From an uncultured Flavobacteriales bacterium (lineage in GTDB: Bacteria; Bacteroidota; Bacteroidia; Flavobacteriales_D; Sanyastnellaceae): 64,000 nt of DNA. Below the pieces are notes generated by a model, which made no database searches, had not been told where the DNA came from, and worked only from the letters and a program-made list of their open reading frames with translations. How positions within the stretch are numbered: position 1 is the first letter of the stretch; every line of letters starts with the position of its first letter. Positions 18,313 through 27,108 of the stretch are shown piece after piece. A program made the translations under genes and the position numbers. The stretch covers positions 1-64,000 of the forward strand of contig CALKGQ010000028.1 of assembly GCA_938085425.1 (NCBI GenBank), in the 5' to 3' direction.

Positions 18313-18888
18313 TCACCCGCCGAGTCCGTCCATTTTCTTCTTGAGCTCCGACGCCAATTCGTAATTCTCCGTCGCGATGGCCTCAGCCAATTGCTTCTTC
18401 AAATCCTCCAGCGACGTCTCTTCTGGGGGATCCTCATGGGGCTCCCCTTCCATCATGTCAGGCTCTTCTTGGTCAGAGGCATCCAAATCCACCCCTGCCG
18501 CATCCATGACTTGTTCACTGCATCGGATGGGACAACCAAAGCGAACCGCCACGGCCACCGCATCCGAGGAACGCGAGTCAATGAGTTCCTCGCGGATGCC
18601 GTCCGTCACCGTCAATTGAGCGTAAAAGATCCCTTCCACCATTTTGTGGATCAATACCTCCGTGACTTCCATGCCAAACGAAGTCATGGTGTTCTTCATC
18701 AAATCGTGCGTCAAAGGACGACTGGGCCGCATGTTTTCCAACTCAATGGCGATGGACTGCGCCTCGGCGCCCCCTATGACAATGGGCAACTTGCGCTTTC
18801 CCTTGACCTCGCCCAAGACGAGGGCATAGGCACCCGAAGAGGATCCGCTCAAGGCAATGTCCAAAATTTCGAGGTCCAGCTTTTTCAT
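18313..18888 (-). CDS. Bifunctional nuclease family protein (DUF151) with UVR-type tail
   Basis: 191 residues. Residues 1-140 carry the DUF151/BFN domain: LPIVIGGAEAQSIAIELE, RPLTHDLMKN, and DSRSSDAVAVAVRFGCPI, the family's conserved blocks. Residues 160-188 form a short helical UvrB/UvrC-type motif (LKKQLAEAIATENYELASEL). Plant BFN1 family members have DNase and RNase activity; bacterial function is not settled. The linker is rich in Glu, Asp and Met. It lies 24 nt after etfA and 13 nt before purE. Confidence 0.9.
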   Translation of the reverse strand: MKKLDLEILDIALSGSSSGAYALVLGEVKGKRKLPIVIGGAEAQSIAIELENMRPSRPLTHDLMKNTMTSFGMEVTEVLIHKMVEGIFYAQLTVTDGIREELIDSRSSDAVAVAVRFGCPIRCSEQVMDAAGVDLDASDQEEPDMMEGEPHEDPPEETSLEDLKKQLAEAIATENYELASELKKKMDGLGG

Positions 18889-18912
18889 GAGATCCGAAGT
18901 CGGTGAATGCGG

Positions 18913-19842
18913 TCAGTCCAGGGATTGAATGGCTGCGGTCAATTTGGGCAACACCTCAAAAGCGTCTCCCACAATGCCATAATCGGCAGCCTTGAAGAAT
19001 GGAGCTTCAGGGTCGGTGTTGATGGCCACAATGACTTTGCTTTGATTCACCCCAGCAAGGTGCTGTATGGCGCCAGAGATGCCAGCAGCAATGTACAGAT
19101 CAGGGCGGATGGTGATGCCCGTTTGCCCCACGTGTTCGTGGTGAGGGCGCCATCCCATGTCACTGACGGGGCGGCTGCAAGCTGTCGTGGCTTCAAGGGC
19201 TTGGGCCAACTCTTCAACGATGCCCCAATGCTCGGGGCCTTTCAATCCACGACCTGCAGAGACCACGCGGACGGCCTCGGGAAGGGGGACAGAACCGTCC
19301 TCGCTGGAGGCATCAAATCCGGTCACCGTCAATTTCGCCGGTTCGAGTTCAGGAGCAAATGACTCCACATTGGCTTGACCTTCCCCCTGATTCACACCGA
19401 ATGCATTGGGGGTGGTGGTCAGCACCTTGCGATCGGTGTGGACGGACACGTGTGCCATGGCCTTTCCGCTGAACACATTGCGCTGGACCGTTGCGCCTTC
19501 AAGCAATCCAGTGACGCCGGGGACCATGCCTGCCTTGAGGCGAACCGCCACACGTGGAGCCACCGCGCGGCCCACGTGGTCATGGGGTGCCACCACCAAA
19601 ACCGCACCTTCTGCCTCCGCGGCAGCGGCCACCGCTTGGGCGAGTTGGGCTTCGTCTTTCAAGTCATCCGAAACATGCAGCACCTTGGAGGCACCTGCGG
19701 CGCCGGCACCACTGTCGCCAGAGATGGGACCTGCCATCATCGCAGTGACCTCTGCACCGCAAGACACGGCGTACGAAACGGCTTCAAGCCCAGCCTTGGT
19801 GGCTGCGCCGTCTTTTGTGGGGACAAATGCCAAACACTTCAT
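18913..19842 (-). CDS. etfA: Electron transfer flavoprotein alpha subunit
   Basis: 309 residues, start at the ATG at 19842 ([12 protein letters not shown]). It binds FAD and, with EtfB, passes electrons from acyl-CoA and other dehydrogenases to ETF-quinone oxidoreductase. The C-terminal FAD domain is clear: [58 protein letters not shown] and [22 protein letters not shown]. The Asp-containing AINTDP.API loop that contacts FAD is intact. It follows etfB by 16 nt. Promoter at 20661-20688 serves both. Confidence 0.97.
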   Translation of the reverse strand: MKCLAFVPTKDGAATKAGLEAVSYAVSCGAEVTAMMAGPISGDSGAGAAGASKVLHVSDDLKDEAQLAQAVAAAAEAEGAVLVVAPHDHVGRAVAPRVAVRLKAGMVPGVTGLLEGATVQRNVFSGKAMAHVSVHTDRKVLTTTPNAFGVNQGEGQANVESFAPELEPAKLTVTGFDASSEDGSVPLPEAVRVVSAGRGLKGPEHWGIVEELAQALEATTACSRPVSDMGWRPHHEHVGQTGITIRPDLYIAAGISGAIQHLAGVNQSKVIVAINTDPEAPFFKAADYGIVGDAFEVLPKLTAAIQSLD

Positions 19843-19858
19843 GTCGTTCTTTTTGGGG

Positions 19859-20605
19859 TTAAAGGATCTTCGCTTCCTCACGCAACAAACGCACCAGCTC
19901 TTCAGGCTCGTCGGCGGAGACGATTTTGCAATCTCCTTTGGCAGGTGGCAATTCAAATTTGGCCACGCTCGCGCTCTGTGCCGATTCTTCAGCCGAAATG
20001 ACATTCAAAGGCTTTGTACGTGCCGCCATGATGCCACGCATGTTGGGAATGCGCTGTTCTGCCATGCCCTTTGAAGCACTGACCACCACCGGCGATTCCG
20101 CCTGCACGTGTTCCAAGCCACCGCTTGCTTCGCGCTTGGCCTTCACCGTATTCCCCTCGACCTCCAAGCTGGTGGCAAGTGAAATGAAGGGGGCGTCGAT
20201 CAACTCGGCCAGCATGCCGCCGACCACCGATCCATTGTGGTCGATGGTTTCTTTTCCGCACAGAATGACGTCGTAGGCTCCTTGGCGCGCTTGTTCCGCG
20301 ATGAGCGTGGCCACCTGCATGGCGTCCACGGGATTGGCATCGATGCGAATGGCATCGTCGGCGCCAATGGCCAGCGCCTTTCGGATCACTGGATCACAAT
20401 CCGCTTGGCCCACCGTCAGCGTGGTGACGGAGCCTCCGTGTTGTTCTTTCAATTCCAAAGCACGCACCAACGCATACCATTCGTCGTAAGGGTTGACAAT
20501 GAATTGGACGCCATTCGCGTCAAATTGGGTGTCGCCCTCTGTGAAGGCAATCCGGCTCGTGGTGTCCGGGGCTTTGCTGATGCAAACGAGAAACTTCATG
20601 GCCAT
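19859..20605 (-). CDS. etfB: Electron transfer flavoprotein beta subunit
   Basis: 248 residues. MKFLVCISKAPDTTSRIAF at the N-terminus and the AMP/FAD-domain signature VILCGKETIDHNGSVVGGMLAELID are typical of EtfB; the Bacteroidota form has a well-conserved VVSASKGMAEQRIPNMRGIM segment. It pairs with EtfA encoded next. ATG at 20605 is annotated; the ATG at 20599 (MKFLV) is an equally good start. A TTG-N17-TACCTTTG promoter lies 56-83 bases upstream. Confidence 0.96.
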   Translation of the reverse strand: MAMKFLVCISKAPDTTSRIAFTEGDTQFDANGVQFIVNPYDEWYALVRALELKEQHGGSVTTLTVGQADCDPVIRKALAIGADDAIRIDANPVDAMQVATLIAEQARQGAYDVILCGKETIDHNGSVVGGMLAELIDAPFISLATSLEVEGNTVKAKREASGGLEHVQAESPVVVSASKGMAEQRIPNMRGIMAARTKPLNVISAEESAQSASVAKFELPPAKGDCKIVSADEPEELVRLLREEAKIL

Positions 20606-20660
20606 GGGTATGAATCAATCTGCCAAAAGTGCATCCCAAACAAGGGGACTCAAGGCACAA

Positions 20661-20688
20661 CAAAGGTAGGTCAGCAGGGACGATTCAA
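20661..20688 (-). promoter_or_regulatory. Bacteroidetes-type promoter of the etfB operon
   Basis: Minus strand: TTG (20688-20686), 17 nt spacer, then TACCTTTG (20668-20661), an exact TAnnTTTG -7 element. Predicted transcript start is about 50 nt before the etfB ATG. Confidence 0.7.
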
Positions 20689-20716
20689 TGCCGGAAATTG
20701 ACATCACATTCCCCCA

Positions 20717-20750
20717 TTTGGCCAAGGCATCGCTCATTCGTTTACCTTTG
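20717..20750 (+). promoter_or_regulatory. Bacteroidetes-type promoter of pdhB
   Basis: TTTG (20717-20720), 22 nt spacer, then TACCTTTG (20743-20750), the same -7 octamer as the divergent etfB promoter. The leader to the ATG at 20771 would be only about 13 nt. Confidence 0.65.
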
Positions 20751-20770
20751 CGGGCCAAATCAGCATTCAA

Positions 20771-21751
20771 ATGCGTGAAGTCACTTACAGGGAAGCTGTG
20801 GCAGAAGCCATGAGCGAAGAAATGCGCCGAGACGAATCGGTGTTCCTCCTTGGAGAGGAAGTAGCCGAGTACAACGGCGCCTACAAGGCGTCCAAAGGCA
20901 TGCTCGATGAGTTCGGTGCGGACCGTGTGATTGACACCCCCATCGCCGAGCTGGGCTTCAGCGCCATTGCCGTGGGAGCTGCCATGAACGGCCTTCGTCC
21001 CATCGTCGAATACATGACGTGGAATTTCGCGGTGCTCGCCTCCGACCAAATCATCAACCACGCCTCCAAAATGCTTCAGATGAGCGGTGGACAGTTTTCT
21101 GTCCCCATCGTGTTCCGAGGCCCGAATGGCACCGCCGGTCAATTGGCAGCCACCCACAGCCAGAGCTACGAAAGCCTCTACGCCTCCATGCCTGGCTTGA
21201 AAGTGGTCACGCCTTTCACCCCTTACGAGGCCAAGGGACTCCTGAAAAGTGCCATCCGAGACAACGATCCCGTCCTGGTGATGGAATCGGAGAAGATGTA
21301 CGGCGACAAGGGCATGATCCCAGAGGGAGAATTTTTGGTGCCCATTGGGAAAGCCAACGTTCGCCGCAAAGGAGAGGATGTGACCATCGTTTCTTTTGGA
21401 AAAATCCTCAAGACTGTTCACGCTGCAGCGGACGAGTTGGCCAAAGAAGGCATCGACGTGGAAATCATCGATTTGGTGACCATTCGCCCATTGGATTTGG
21501 ACACCATCCTCGAAAGCATCAAAAAAACCAACCGTTTGGTCATTGTGGAAGAGAGCTTCCCTGTGGCCTCCATCGCTACGGAAATCAGCTACCGCGTTCA
21601 ACGTCACGCCTTTGACCACCTCGATGCACCCGTGCGTCGCTTGTGCCAAAGCGACACCCCCTTTGCATTTTCCACCTCTCTGATCGACGAGGCATTGCCT
21701 CAGATCAAGGACATCGTAGAGGCTTGCAAAGACGTAGCATACGTTTCCTGA
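20771..21751 (+). CDS. pdhB: Pyruvate dehydrogenase E1 component, beta subunit
   Basis: 326 residues. The transketolase-type pyrimidine-binding domain is first: GEEVAEYNGAYKASKGMLDEFG, DTPIAELGFSAIAVGAA, and the block GQFSVPIVFRGPNGTAGQLAATHSQS, cut here only by description. The transketolase C-terminal domain follows (VTIVSFGKILKTVHAAADEL, DLVTIRPLDLDTILESIKK). It forms the ThDP-dependent E1 heterotetramer that decarboxylates pyruvate to feed acetyl-CoA formation. No E1 alpha, E2 or E3 gene is adjacent, which is usual in Bacteroidota, where pdhB is often separate. A branched-chain E1 beta cannot be wholly excluded. It faces etfB across a 165-nt divergent region. Confidence 0.93.
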   Translation: MREVTYREAVAEAMSEEMRRDESVFLLGEEVAEYNGAYKASKGMLDEFGADRVIDTPIAELGFSAIAVGAAMNGLRPIVEYMTWNFAVLASDQIINHASKMLQMSGGQFSVPIVFRGPNGTAGQLAATHSQSYESLYASMPGLKVVTPFTPYEAKGLLKSAIRDNDPVLVMESEKMYGDKGMIPEGEFLVPIGKANVRRKGEDVTIVSFGKILKTVHAAADELAKEGIDVEIIDLVTIRPLDLDTILESIKKTNRLVIVEESFPVASIATEISYRVQRHAFDHLDAPVRRLCQSDTPFAFSTSLIDEALPQIKDIVEACKDVAYVS

Positions 21752-21814
21752 CCCATTCTGAATCAACAACCTTAAGATCCACCGGACCGAATGGCGGTCC
21801 CAAACACACAACAC

Positions 21815-24061
21815 ATGCAATCACTGCTTTACCTCGTACCAGCACTGGCCGTTCTCGGCTTGATCGTCATGGCCATCCAAGCTGCTTGGGTGCGCAAACA
21901 AGACACAGGCTCTGCCCGGATGAGTGAAATCGCACAGCACATCCACGAAGGAGCTTTGGCGTTTTTGAGCGCGGAATACCGCATCTTGGCCATCTTCGTC
22001 GTCGTGGCAGGCGCCCTCTTGGGCCTTGTTTCCGCCATGGTGGAAACCACCCACTGGTTCATCGTCGTGGCCTTTGTCATCGGCGCTGTTTTTTCTGCTT
22101 TGGCAGGAAACATCGGCATGCGGATCGCGACCCAAGCCAACGTACGCACCACACAAGCCGCACGCACGAGCTTGAGCGAAGGGTTGAAAGTCTCCTTTAC
22201 AGGAGGCATGGTGATGGGCCTCGGTGTGGCCGGCCTCGCGGTCTTCGGATTGAGCGGTCTCTTCATCCTCCTTCTCAGTTGGATGGGCGGTGACGCTGCT
22301 GGCGCAGGGACTTCCGTGGGTCAAATGACTGTCATCTTGGAGGCCCTTGCAGGCTTCTCGCTGGGCGCAGAGAGCATTGCCCTTTTCGCTCGCGTGGGTG
22401 GCGGGATTTACACCAAAGCAGCCGACGTGGGCGCAGACCTCGTGGGCAAGGTGGAAGCAGGCATCCCCGAGGATGACCCTAGAAACCCTGCCACCATTGC
22501 AGACAACGTGGGCGACAACGTAGGTGATGTCGCGGGCATGGGTGCGGATCTCTTTGGGTCCTACGTGGCCACCGTGCTAGCCGCCATGGTGCTTGGCAAC
22601 TACGTGATCAACGACATGGGCGGCAGCATTGCCGACGACTTCGGTGGCATGTCCACCATCTTGCTTCCATTGGTCATTTCCGCGCTCGGCATTGTGTTCT
22701 CCATCCTTGGGGCGCAAGTCATCCGTGTGGGGGACGATGCGAAGGAGGCACAGGTGCAAGCGGCCTTGAACCGGGGCAATTGGGGGTCAATCGTTTTGAC
22801 CGCCATCGCATGCTATTTCTTGATCGACGTCATGTTGCCTTCGCAATTGAGCATGGACTTCTTTGGAGAAGGCACCCGGACCTTCAGCAGCATGAACGTG
22901 TTCTACGCCGTTCTGGTGGGGTTGATCGTGGGAGGCGCCATCAGTTGGATGACGGAGTACTACACGGGCTTGGGCAAAAAGCCTGTGATGGACATCGTCC
23001 AAAAATCTTCAACAGGTGCGGCCACCAACATCATCGCTGGATTGGCCACAGGCATGATCTCGACCTTTGGTCCCGTGCTTCTCTTTGCTGCGGCCATTTA
23101 CACAGCATACGAGTTTGCAGGCTTCTATGGAGTGGCCATTGCGGCTTGTTCCATGATGGCCACGACGGCCATGCAATTGGCCATTGATGCTTTTGGACCC
23201 ATTGCGGACAACGCAGGCGGAATTGCAGAAATGAGCGAACTTCCTGAGGAAGTGCGTGAACGCACAGACATCTTGGACTCCGTGGGCAACACCACCGCCG
23301 CCATCGGGAAGGGATTCGCGATTGCCTCTGCAGCCCTGACGGCGTTGGCCCTGTTCGCAGCCTACGTCGAATTCACAGGAATCGACGGCATCAACATCTT
23401 CAAGGCCAATGTACTCGCCGCCCTTTTTGTGGGAGGCATGGTGCCTGTGGTGTTTTCAGCCTTGGCCATGAACAGTGTGGGCAAGGCCGCCATGGAAATG
23501 GTCCAGGAAGTGCGTCGTCAATTCAAGGAAATCCCAGGAATCATGGAGGGCACTGGCACTCCAGATTACGGGAAATGTGTGGACATTTCCACCCAAGCCG
23601 CATTGAAAGAAATGATGCTTCCAGGGGCGATGACCATTGCCTTCCCTCTCGTCATTGGTTTGCTCCCGTTGCTGCTGGGCAAAGAAGCTGCTTGGGCGGC
23701 AGAAACCTTGGGCGGTTACATGGCGGGAGTGACTGTCAGCGGCGTGCTGTGGGCCATTTTCCAGAACAACGCAGGTGGAGCATGGGACAACGCAAAGAAA
23801 TCGTTTGAGGCTGGTGTGGAGATTGATGGCGAAATGACCTTCAAAGGTTCAGAAGCACACAAAGCCGCGGTCACAGGAGACACTGTGGGCGATCCGTTCA
23901 AGGACACCTCTGGTCCTTCCATGAACATCTTGATCAAGCTCACGTGCCTTGTGGGGCTAGTCATTGCCCCCATCCTTGGAGGCGAACATGAAAGCGGCCA
24001 TGCTGAAGACGTGAACATCTCGGCGACAGAGGTTGTTGAAATGGCTGAACAAATTCACTGA
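21815..24061 (+). CDS. hppA: Membrane-bound ion-pumping pyrophosphatase (K+-dependent type)
   Basis: 748 residues from the ATG at 21815 ([15 protein letters not shown]), which matches the family N-terminus; an in-frame ATG at 21791 adds eight residues. About 16 transmembrane helices. It couples PPi hydrolysis to H+ or Na+ export. The catalytic block is intact: [20 protein letters not shown], then [20 protein letters not shown], and later [19 protein letters not shown]. The helix 12 segment reads [10 protein letters not shown]; Ala (instead of Lys) after NTT and Gly three residues later are hallmarks of K+-dependent enzymes. Whether it moves H+, Na+ or both cannot be decided by eye. The YceI lipoprotein gene begins 4 nt after its stop. 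Confidence 0.96.
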   Translation: MQSLLYLVPALAVLGLIVMAIQAAWVRKQDTGSARMSEIAQHIHEGALAFLSAEYRILAIFVVVAGALLGLVSAMVETTHWFIVVAFVIGAVFSALAGNIGMRIATQANVRTTQAARTSLSEGLKVSFTGGMVMGLGVAGLAVFGLSGLFILLLSWMGGDAAGAGTSVGQMTVILEALAGFSLGAESIALFARVGGGIYTKAADVGADLVGKVEAGIPEDDPRNPATIADNVGDNVGDVAGMGADLFGSYVATVLAAMVLGNYVINDMGGSIADDFGGMSTILLPLVISALGIVFSILGAQVIRVGDDAKEAQVQAALNRGNWGSIVLTAIACYFLIDVMLPSQLSMDFFGEGTRTFSSMNVFYAVLVGLIVGGAISWMTEYYTGLGKKPVMDIVQKSSTGAATNIIAGLATGMISTFGPVLLFAAAIYTAYEFAGFYGVAIAACSMMATTAMQLAIDAFGPIADNAGGIAEMSELPEEVRERTDILDSVGNTTAAIGKGFAIASAALTALALFAAYVEFTGIDGINIFKANVLAALFVGGMVPVVFSALAMNSVGKAAMEMVQEVRRQFKEIPGIMEGTGTPDYGKCVDISTQAALKEMMLPGAMTIAFPLVIGLLPLLLGKEAAWAAETLGGYMAGVTVSGVLWAIFQNNAGGAWDNAKKSFEAGVEIDGEMTFKGSEAHKAAVTGDTVGDPFKDTSGPSMNILIKLTCLVGLVIAPILGGEHESGHAEDVNISATEVVEMAEQIH

Positions 24062-24065
24062 ACCC

Positions 24066-24731
24066 ATGATCCGATTTTTTCTTCCTGTCCTGGCCGCTGC
24101 GATGATGCTAGCATCTTGCGGTGGAGAACAAGCTGAACAGGCTGCCCCAACCACCCCATCGAATGCTGCAGCTGTTGAATTGAAGGATGGAACCTACGTC
24201 CTCAACAAGGTGAAACCCAAAGTCACCTGGGCCGCACAAAAATTGACCGGTGATGGCCACAATGGCACGCTGCACATTGACGCAGGAAAGTTCCAAGTGA
24301 CGGACGGCGCCATCACAGAGGGCATTGTCCTTTTTGACATGTCGAGGATGGAAGTTTCAGACCTCACTGGAGACGCCAAACAAAGCCTCGAGGGCCATCT
24401 CCGTTCGGGCGACTTCTTCAATGTTGAAGAACACCCTCAAGCCACTCTAGAAGTCACCAGCGTGACCCAAGACGACAGCGGCTCCTCGCTGGAAACCACC
24501 CTAACGATGAACGGCGTGGCAGCCGATTACACCATCCCAGTGCAGTTGGTGCCCGCAAGCATCCCAGGAACGGGAGATGGTTTGGCCATTCAGGGAAAAT
24601 TCATGCTTGACCGCACGAAGCACAACATTGTGCACCGCTCCAAAACTTTTGACGACAAGCTCGATTGGTTCATCAAGGATGAAGTGACCTTGGGCTTTTC
24701 TGTGATGGGCGTTCCTGTTGTGAAGCCTTGA
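24066..24731 (+). CDS. YceI-family lipoprotein
   Basis: 221 residues. The ATG at 24066 (MIRFFLPVLAAAMMLASCGG) gives a lipoprotein signal peptide with lipobox LASC; an upstream in-frame ATG at 24033 lies inside hppA. The YceI lipocalin-like barrel follows from about residue 40: VKPKVTWAAQKL, GKFQVTDGAITEGIVLFDMSRMEVSDL, LEGHLRSGDFFNVEEHPQATLEV, and LDRTKHNIVHRSKT. YceI proteins bind polyisoprenoids or other amphiphilic ligands in the periplasm or on the outer membrane. It closes the hppA transcription unit, before a terminator. Confidence 0.93.
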   Translation: MIRFFLPVLAAAMMLASCGGEQAEQAAPTTPSNAAAVELKDGTYVLNKVKPKVTWAAQKLTGDGHNGTLHIDAGKFQVTDGAITEGIVLFDMSRMEVSDLTGDAKQSLEGHLRSGDFFNVEEHPQATLEVTSVTQDDSGSSLETTLTMNGVAADYTIPVQLVPASIPGTGDGLAIQGKFMLDRTKHNIVHRSKTFDDKLDWFIKDEVTLGFSVMGVPVVKP

Positions 24732-24755
24732 TTCCATTGACATTTGTGCACGAAA

Positions 24756-24785
24756 AAAAAGGGCCAGCTTTTGCTGGCCCTTTTT
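24756..24785. terminator. Bidirectional terminator between the YceI gene and the kinase gene
   Basis: AAAAAGGGCCAGC (24756-24768) pairs with GCTGGCCCTTTTT (24773-24785) around a TTTT loop. The A-run before and T-run after the stem make it work for both converging transcripts. The outer GCACGA/TCGTGC bases extend the pairing. Confidence 0.9.
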
Positions 24786-24827
24786 CGTGCACTTGTTTTT
24801 TCCTCAAAGGGAACGGAAGGGAGATGC

Positions 24828-25445
24828 TCAGCTGAACAGGCTGTTCAACTTGCCGTCGATGGAAGTAATGATTCCCCCGAGGTCTTCTTTGCTCTCGTGG
24901 AAGCTGTTGTCGTCCACGTCAATGATCAACAATTCGCCTTTGGTGTACGTGCTGATCCAAGCCTCATACCTCTCGTTCAAACGGTTCAAGTAGTCCAAGC
25001 GAATGGCCTCCTCGTAGTCCCTGCCGCGCTTTTGGATTTGCGCCACGAGGGTGGGCACTGAAGCCCGCAAATAAACCATGAGGTCCGGAGGCGTCACGAA
25101 CTCTTCCATCAATTCAAACAAGGACAAATAGTTTTCGAAGTCACGCGTGGTCATCAAACCCATGGCCTGGAGATTGGGGGCAAAGATGTGGGCGTCTTCG
25201 TAGATGGTGCGGTCCTGAATGATGGGCTTGCCCTTCTTCTTCATCTCGATCAGCTGCGAAAAGCGCGACTTCAGGAAATACACCTGCAGGTTGAAAGACC
25301 AACGGGTCATGTCCTTGTAGAAGTCGTTCAAATAAGGGTTGTCGTCCACCTGCTCGAAGTGAGGGGTGTAGCGATAATGTTTGGCCAACAATGTGGTCAG
25401 CGTGGTTTTGCCGGATCCAATGTTGCCTGCGATGGCGAGATGCAT
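24828..25445 (-). CDS. Deoxynucleoside kinase
   Basis: 205 residues, ATG at 25445 (MHLAIAGNIGSGKTT). The frame is open upstream to 25520, but that stretch is not family-like. P-loop GNIGSGKTT at residues 7-15; the DRTIYEDAHIFA motif (ERS-type catalytic and specificity region) near residue 78; and a lid with KRGRDYEEAIRLDYLNRLNERYE. It phosphorylates deoxynucleosides in salvage, with deoxyadenosine or deoxyguanosine as probable substrates by family. It is the last gene of the run that begins with the phosphoglucosamine mutase-like gene; it converges on the terminator at 24756. Confidence 0.92.
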   Translation of the reverse strand: MHLAIAGNIGSGKTTLTTLLAKHYRYTPHFEQVDDNPYLNDFYKDMTRWSFNLQVYFLKSRFSQLIEMKKKGKPIIQDRTIYEDAHIFAPNLQAMGLMTTRDFENYLSLFELMEEFVTPPDLMVYLRASVPTLVAQIQKRGRDYEEAIRLDYLNRLNERYEAWISTYTKGELLIIDVDDNSFHESKEDLGGIITSIDGKLNSLFS

Positions 25446-25521
25446 GGCTTGTCCTGTGAAAGGGTTCTTGTCAAAAATGGAAGTCCAAAGTAGGCCGGAC
25501 CACCTTCCCCTGCAAGGCACG

Positions 25522-27087
25522 TCAACAGGTTGGGGATAACTCTTGTTTTTGGTCGGTACTTTGTCCGAGCAATTCCTTGACGAAAGTGGCCTCCATGGAC
25601 AGCCGAGGCACCTTGTGCTGGCCGCCCAGACGGCCTTTGGCCTTCATCCAGGCATCGAAAGTGCCAGACGGCACCACATGGACCTGAGGAGGACCAAGGA
25701 CCAAATCGCCCGTGCGCTTCGCGGCATAGTCCCCGTTGAGTGTTTTCAATTCACGGTCAAGGCGGGTTGCCAGGGCCCTCGGCTCCGGCTGCATCTTGCC
25801 CTGCTGGAATTCGACAACCCACTGATGCCCCACTGGCTTTCCCCGCGCGTCCAAGGCTGCACCTCCGAGGTAATTGTACACCGCTGTGCCAAGTTGAGTC
25901 GACAAAGCAGCCCAAGCTTTGTCGGATTGGTGCACCATCAACTCCTCTCCCACCAAATTCAAGTACGAAGAGATTCTTCCAGTGACCTGAATGCGCAAAG
26001 GCAGCCTCGAGGTCACCGTCACCAAATCCCCCACCATGACCCTCCACAATCCGGCACTGGTGGACACCACAAGTGCATAAGTTTCTCCCTCCTCCACCTC
26101 GCGGAATTCCAAGGCTTGCGGCTCATCCTTGTCCAATTCAGAAAGGGGAACAAACTCGTAGTACACCCCATGGTCCATCAGCAGAGCCATGTCGTCCCGG
26201 CCCAAATCGTCCTGGTAGGCAAAGAAGCCTTCCGACGCATTGTACGTCTCCAGGTAGTGCATGCTTTGGCCACCTTGCGCATCAGGAATGAGGGCGTCAA
26301 ACGTCTTTTGGTAGGGGGCAAAGCCAACCCCTCCATGCATGTAAAGCCACAAATTGGGCCACACTTCACGCAAGTTGTTTTTGCCACTGACCTCCAACAC
26401 CTTCTGTCCCACGAGTGCCATCCAACTGGGGATTCCGGCAAGGATCCTGACATCCTCTTTCATGGTGGCCCGCGCCACTGCTTCCACCTTGAGTTCCCAA
26501 TCTTCCATCAATGCGATGGAACGACTTGGGGTTCGGCGCGCCTCGCACCATGGCGGAAGATGGCGGACAATGATGGCACTCAAATCCCCTTTCCAAGTGG
26601 TGGCACTCTCCTGCACCAAAGAACTGGCACCCCCTAGAATCAAATGCTTGCCCTGGTAAAGTTGGGCATTGGGAACCTGCGCACAAAACTGTGCAAGAAC
26701 GTCCTTGCCTCCCTTGTAATGCCCATTCCGTAGGGCCTCTTTGGTGACAGGCAACCACTTTTGTTGGTCGCTTGTGGTGCCTGAACTTTGGGCAAACCAA
26801 TGGGTTTCGCCAGGCCACAAGACATGCTTCTCGCCCCCCATGGCCCTCATGATCCAAGGCTTGAGATCGTCGTAATGCACCATCGGCACCCCCTTCACAA
26901 AGTCCTTTCGTCGCGACAGATCTTTGGGAGATTGGATGCCCAGGTTACGCCCGTACGACGTGGAGGCGAGGGCATGCACAAGTCCCATGAACACTCCGCG
27001 TTGGGCATCTGCTGGGCGATGTTGCGCCCACGAAATGTGCGGCATCCTAGCCGCCATCATCCTGTGAAACAATCGGTTCGCAGCCAT
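25522..27087 (-). CDS. GH3 auxin-responsive promoter family protein (acyl-adenylate ligase fold)
   Basis: 521 residues, usual length for bacterial GH3 proteins. Blocks that support it: HWFAQSSGTTSDQQKWLPVT (phosphate-binding loop of the ANL superfamily), PNLWLYMHGGVGFAPYQ, YNASEGFFAYQDDLGRDDMALLMDHGVYYEFVP, and RISSYLNLVGEELM near residue 350. Plant GH3 enzymes conjugate amino acids to hormones through acyl-AMP; the substrate in Bacteroidota is unknown. It lies between the cysteine desulfurase and deoxynucleoside kinase genes on the same strand, with 21 nt to the former. Confidence 0.9.
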   Translation of the reverse strand: MAANRLFHRMMAARMPHISWAQHRPADAQRGVFMGLVHALASTSYGRNLGIQSPKDLSRRKDFVKGVPMVHYDDLKPWIMRAMGGEKHVLWPGETHWFAQSSGTTSDQQKWLPVTKEALRNGHYKGGKDVLAQFCAQVPNAQLYQGKHLILGGASSLVQESATTWKGDLSAIIVRHLPPWCEARRTPSRSIALMEDWELKVEAVARATMKEDVRILAGIPSWMALVGQKVLEVSGKNNLREVWPNLWLYMHGGVGFAPYQKTFDALIPDAQGGQSMHYLETYNASEGFFAYQDDLGRDDMALLMDHGVYYEFVPLSELDKDEPQALEFREVEEGETYALVVSTSAGLWRVMVGDLVTVTSRLPLRIQVTGRISSYLNLVGEELMVHQSDKAWAALSTQLGTAVYNYLGGAALDARGKPVGHQWVVEFQQGKMQPEPRALATRLDRELKTLNGDYAAKRTGDLVLGPPQVHVVPSGTFDAWMKAKGRLGGQHKVPRLSMEATFVKELLGQSTDQKQELSPTC

Positions 27088-27108
27088 GGGCGCGAAGGTA
27101 AGTCGGGA

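Noticed and set aside
20615-21820. 401-codon open frame on the minus strand
   Set aside because: Antisense to pdhB; the translated sequence has no domain and is rich in His and Val, as expected from mirrored codons.
25543-26637. 364-codon open frame on the plus strand
   Set aside because: Antisense to the GH3-family gene; composition rich in His and Arg, with no motif.
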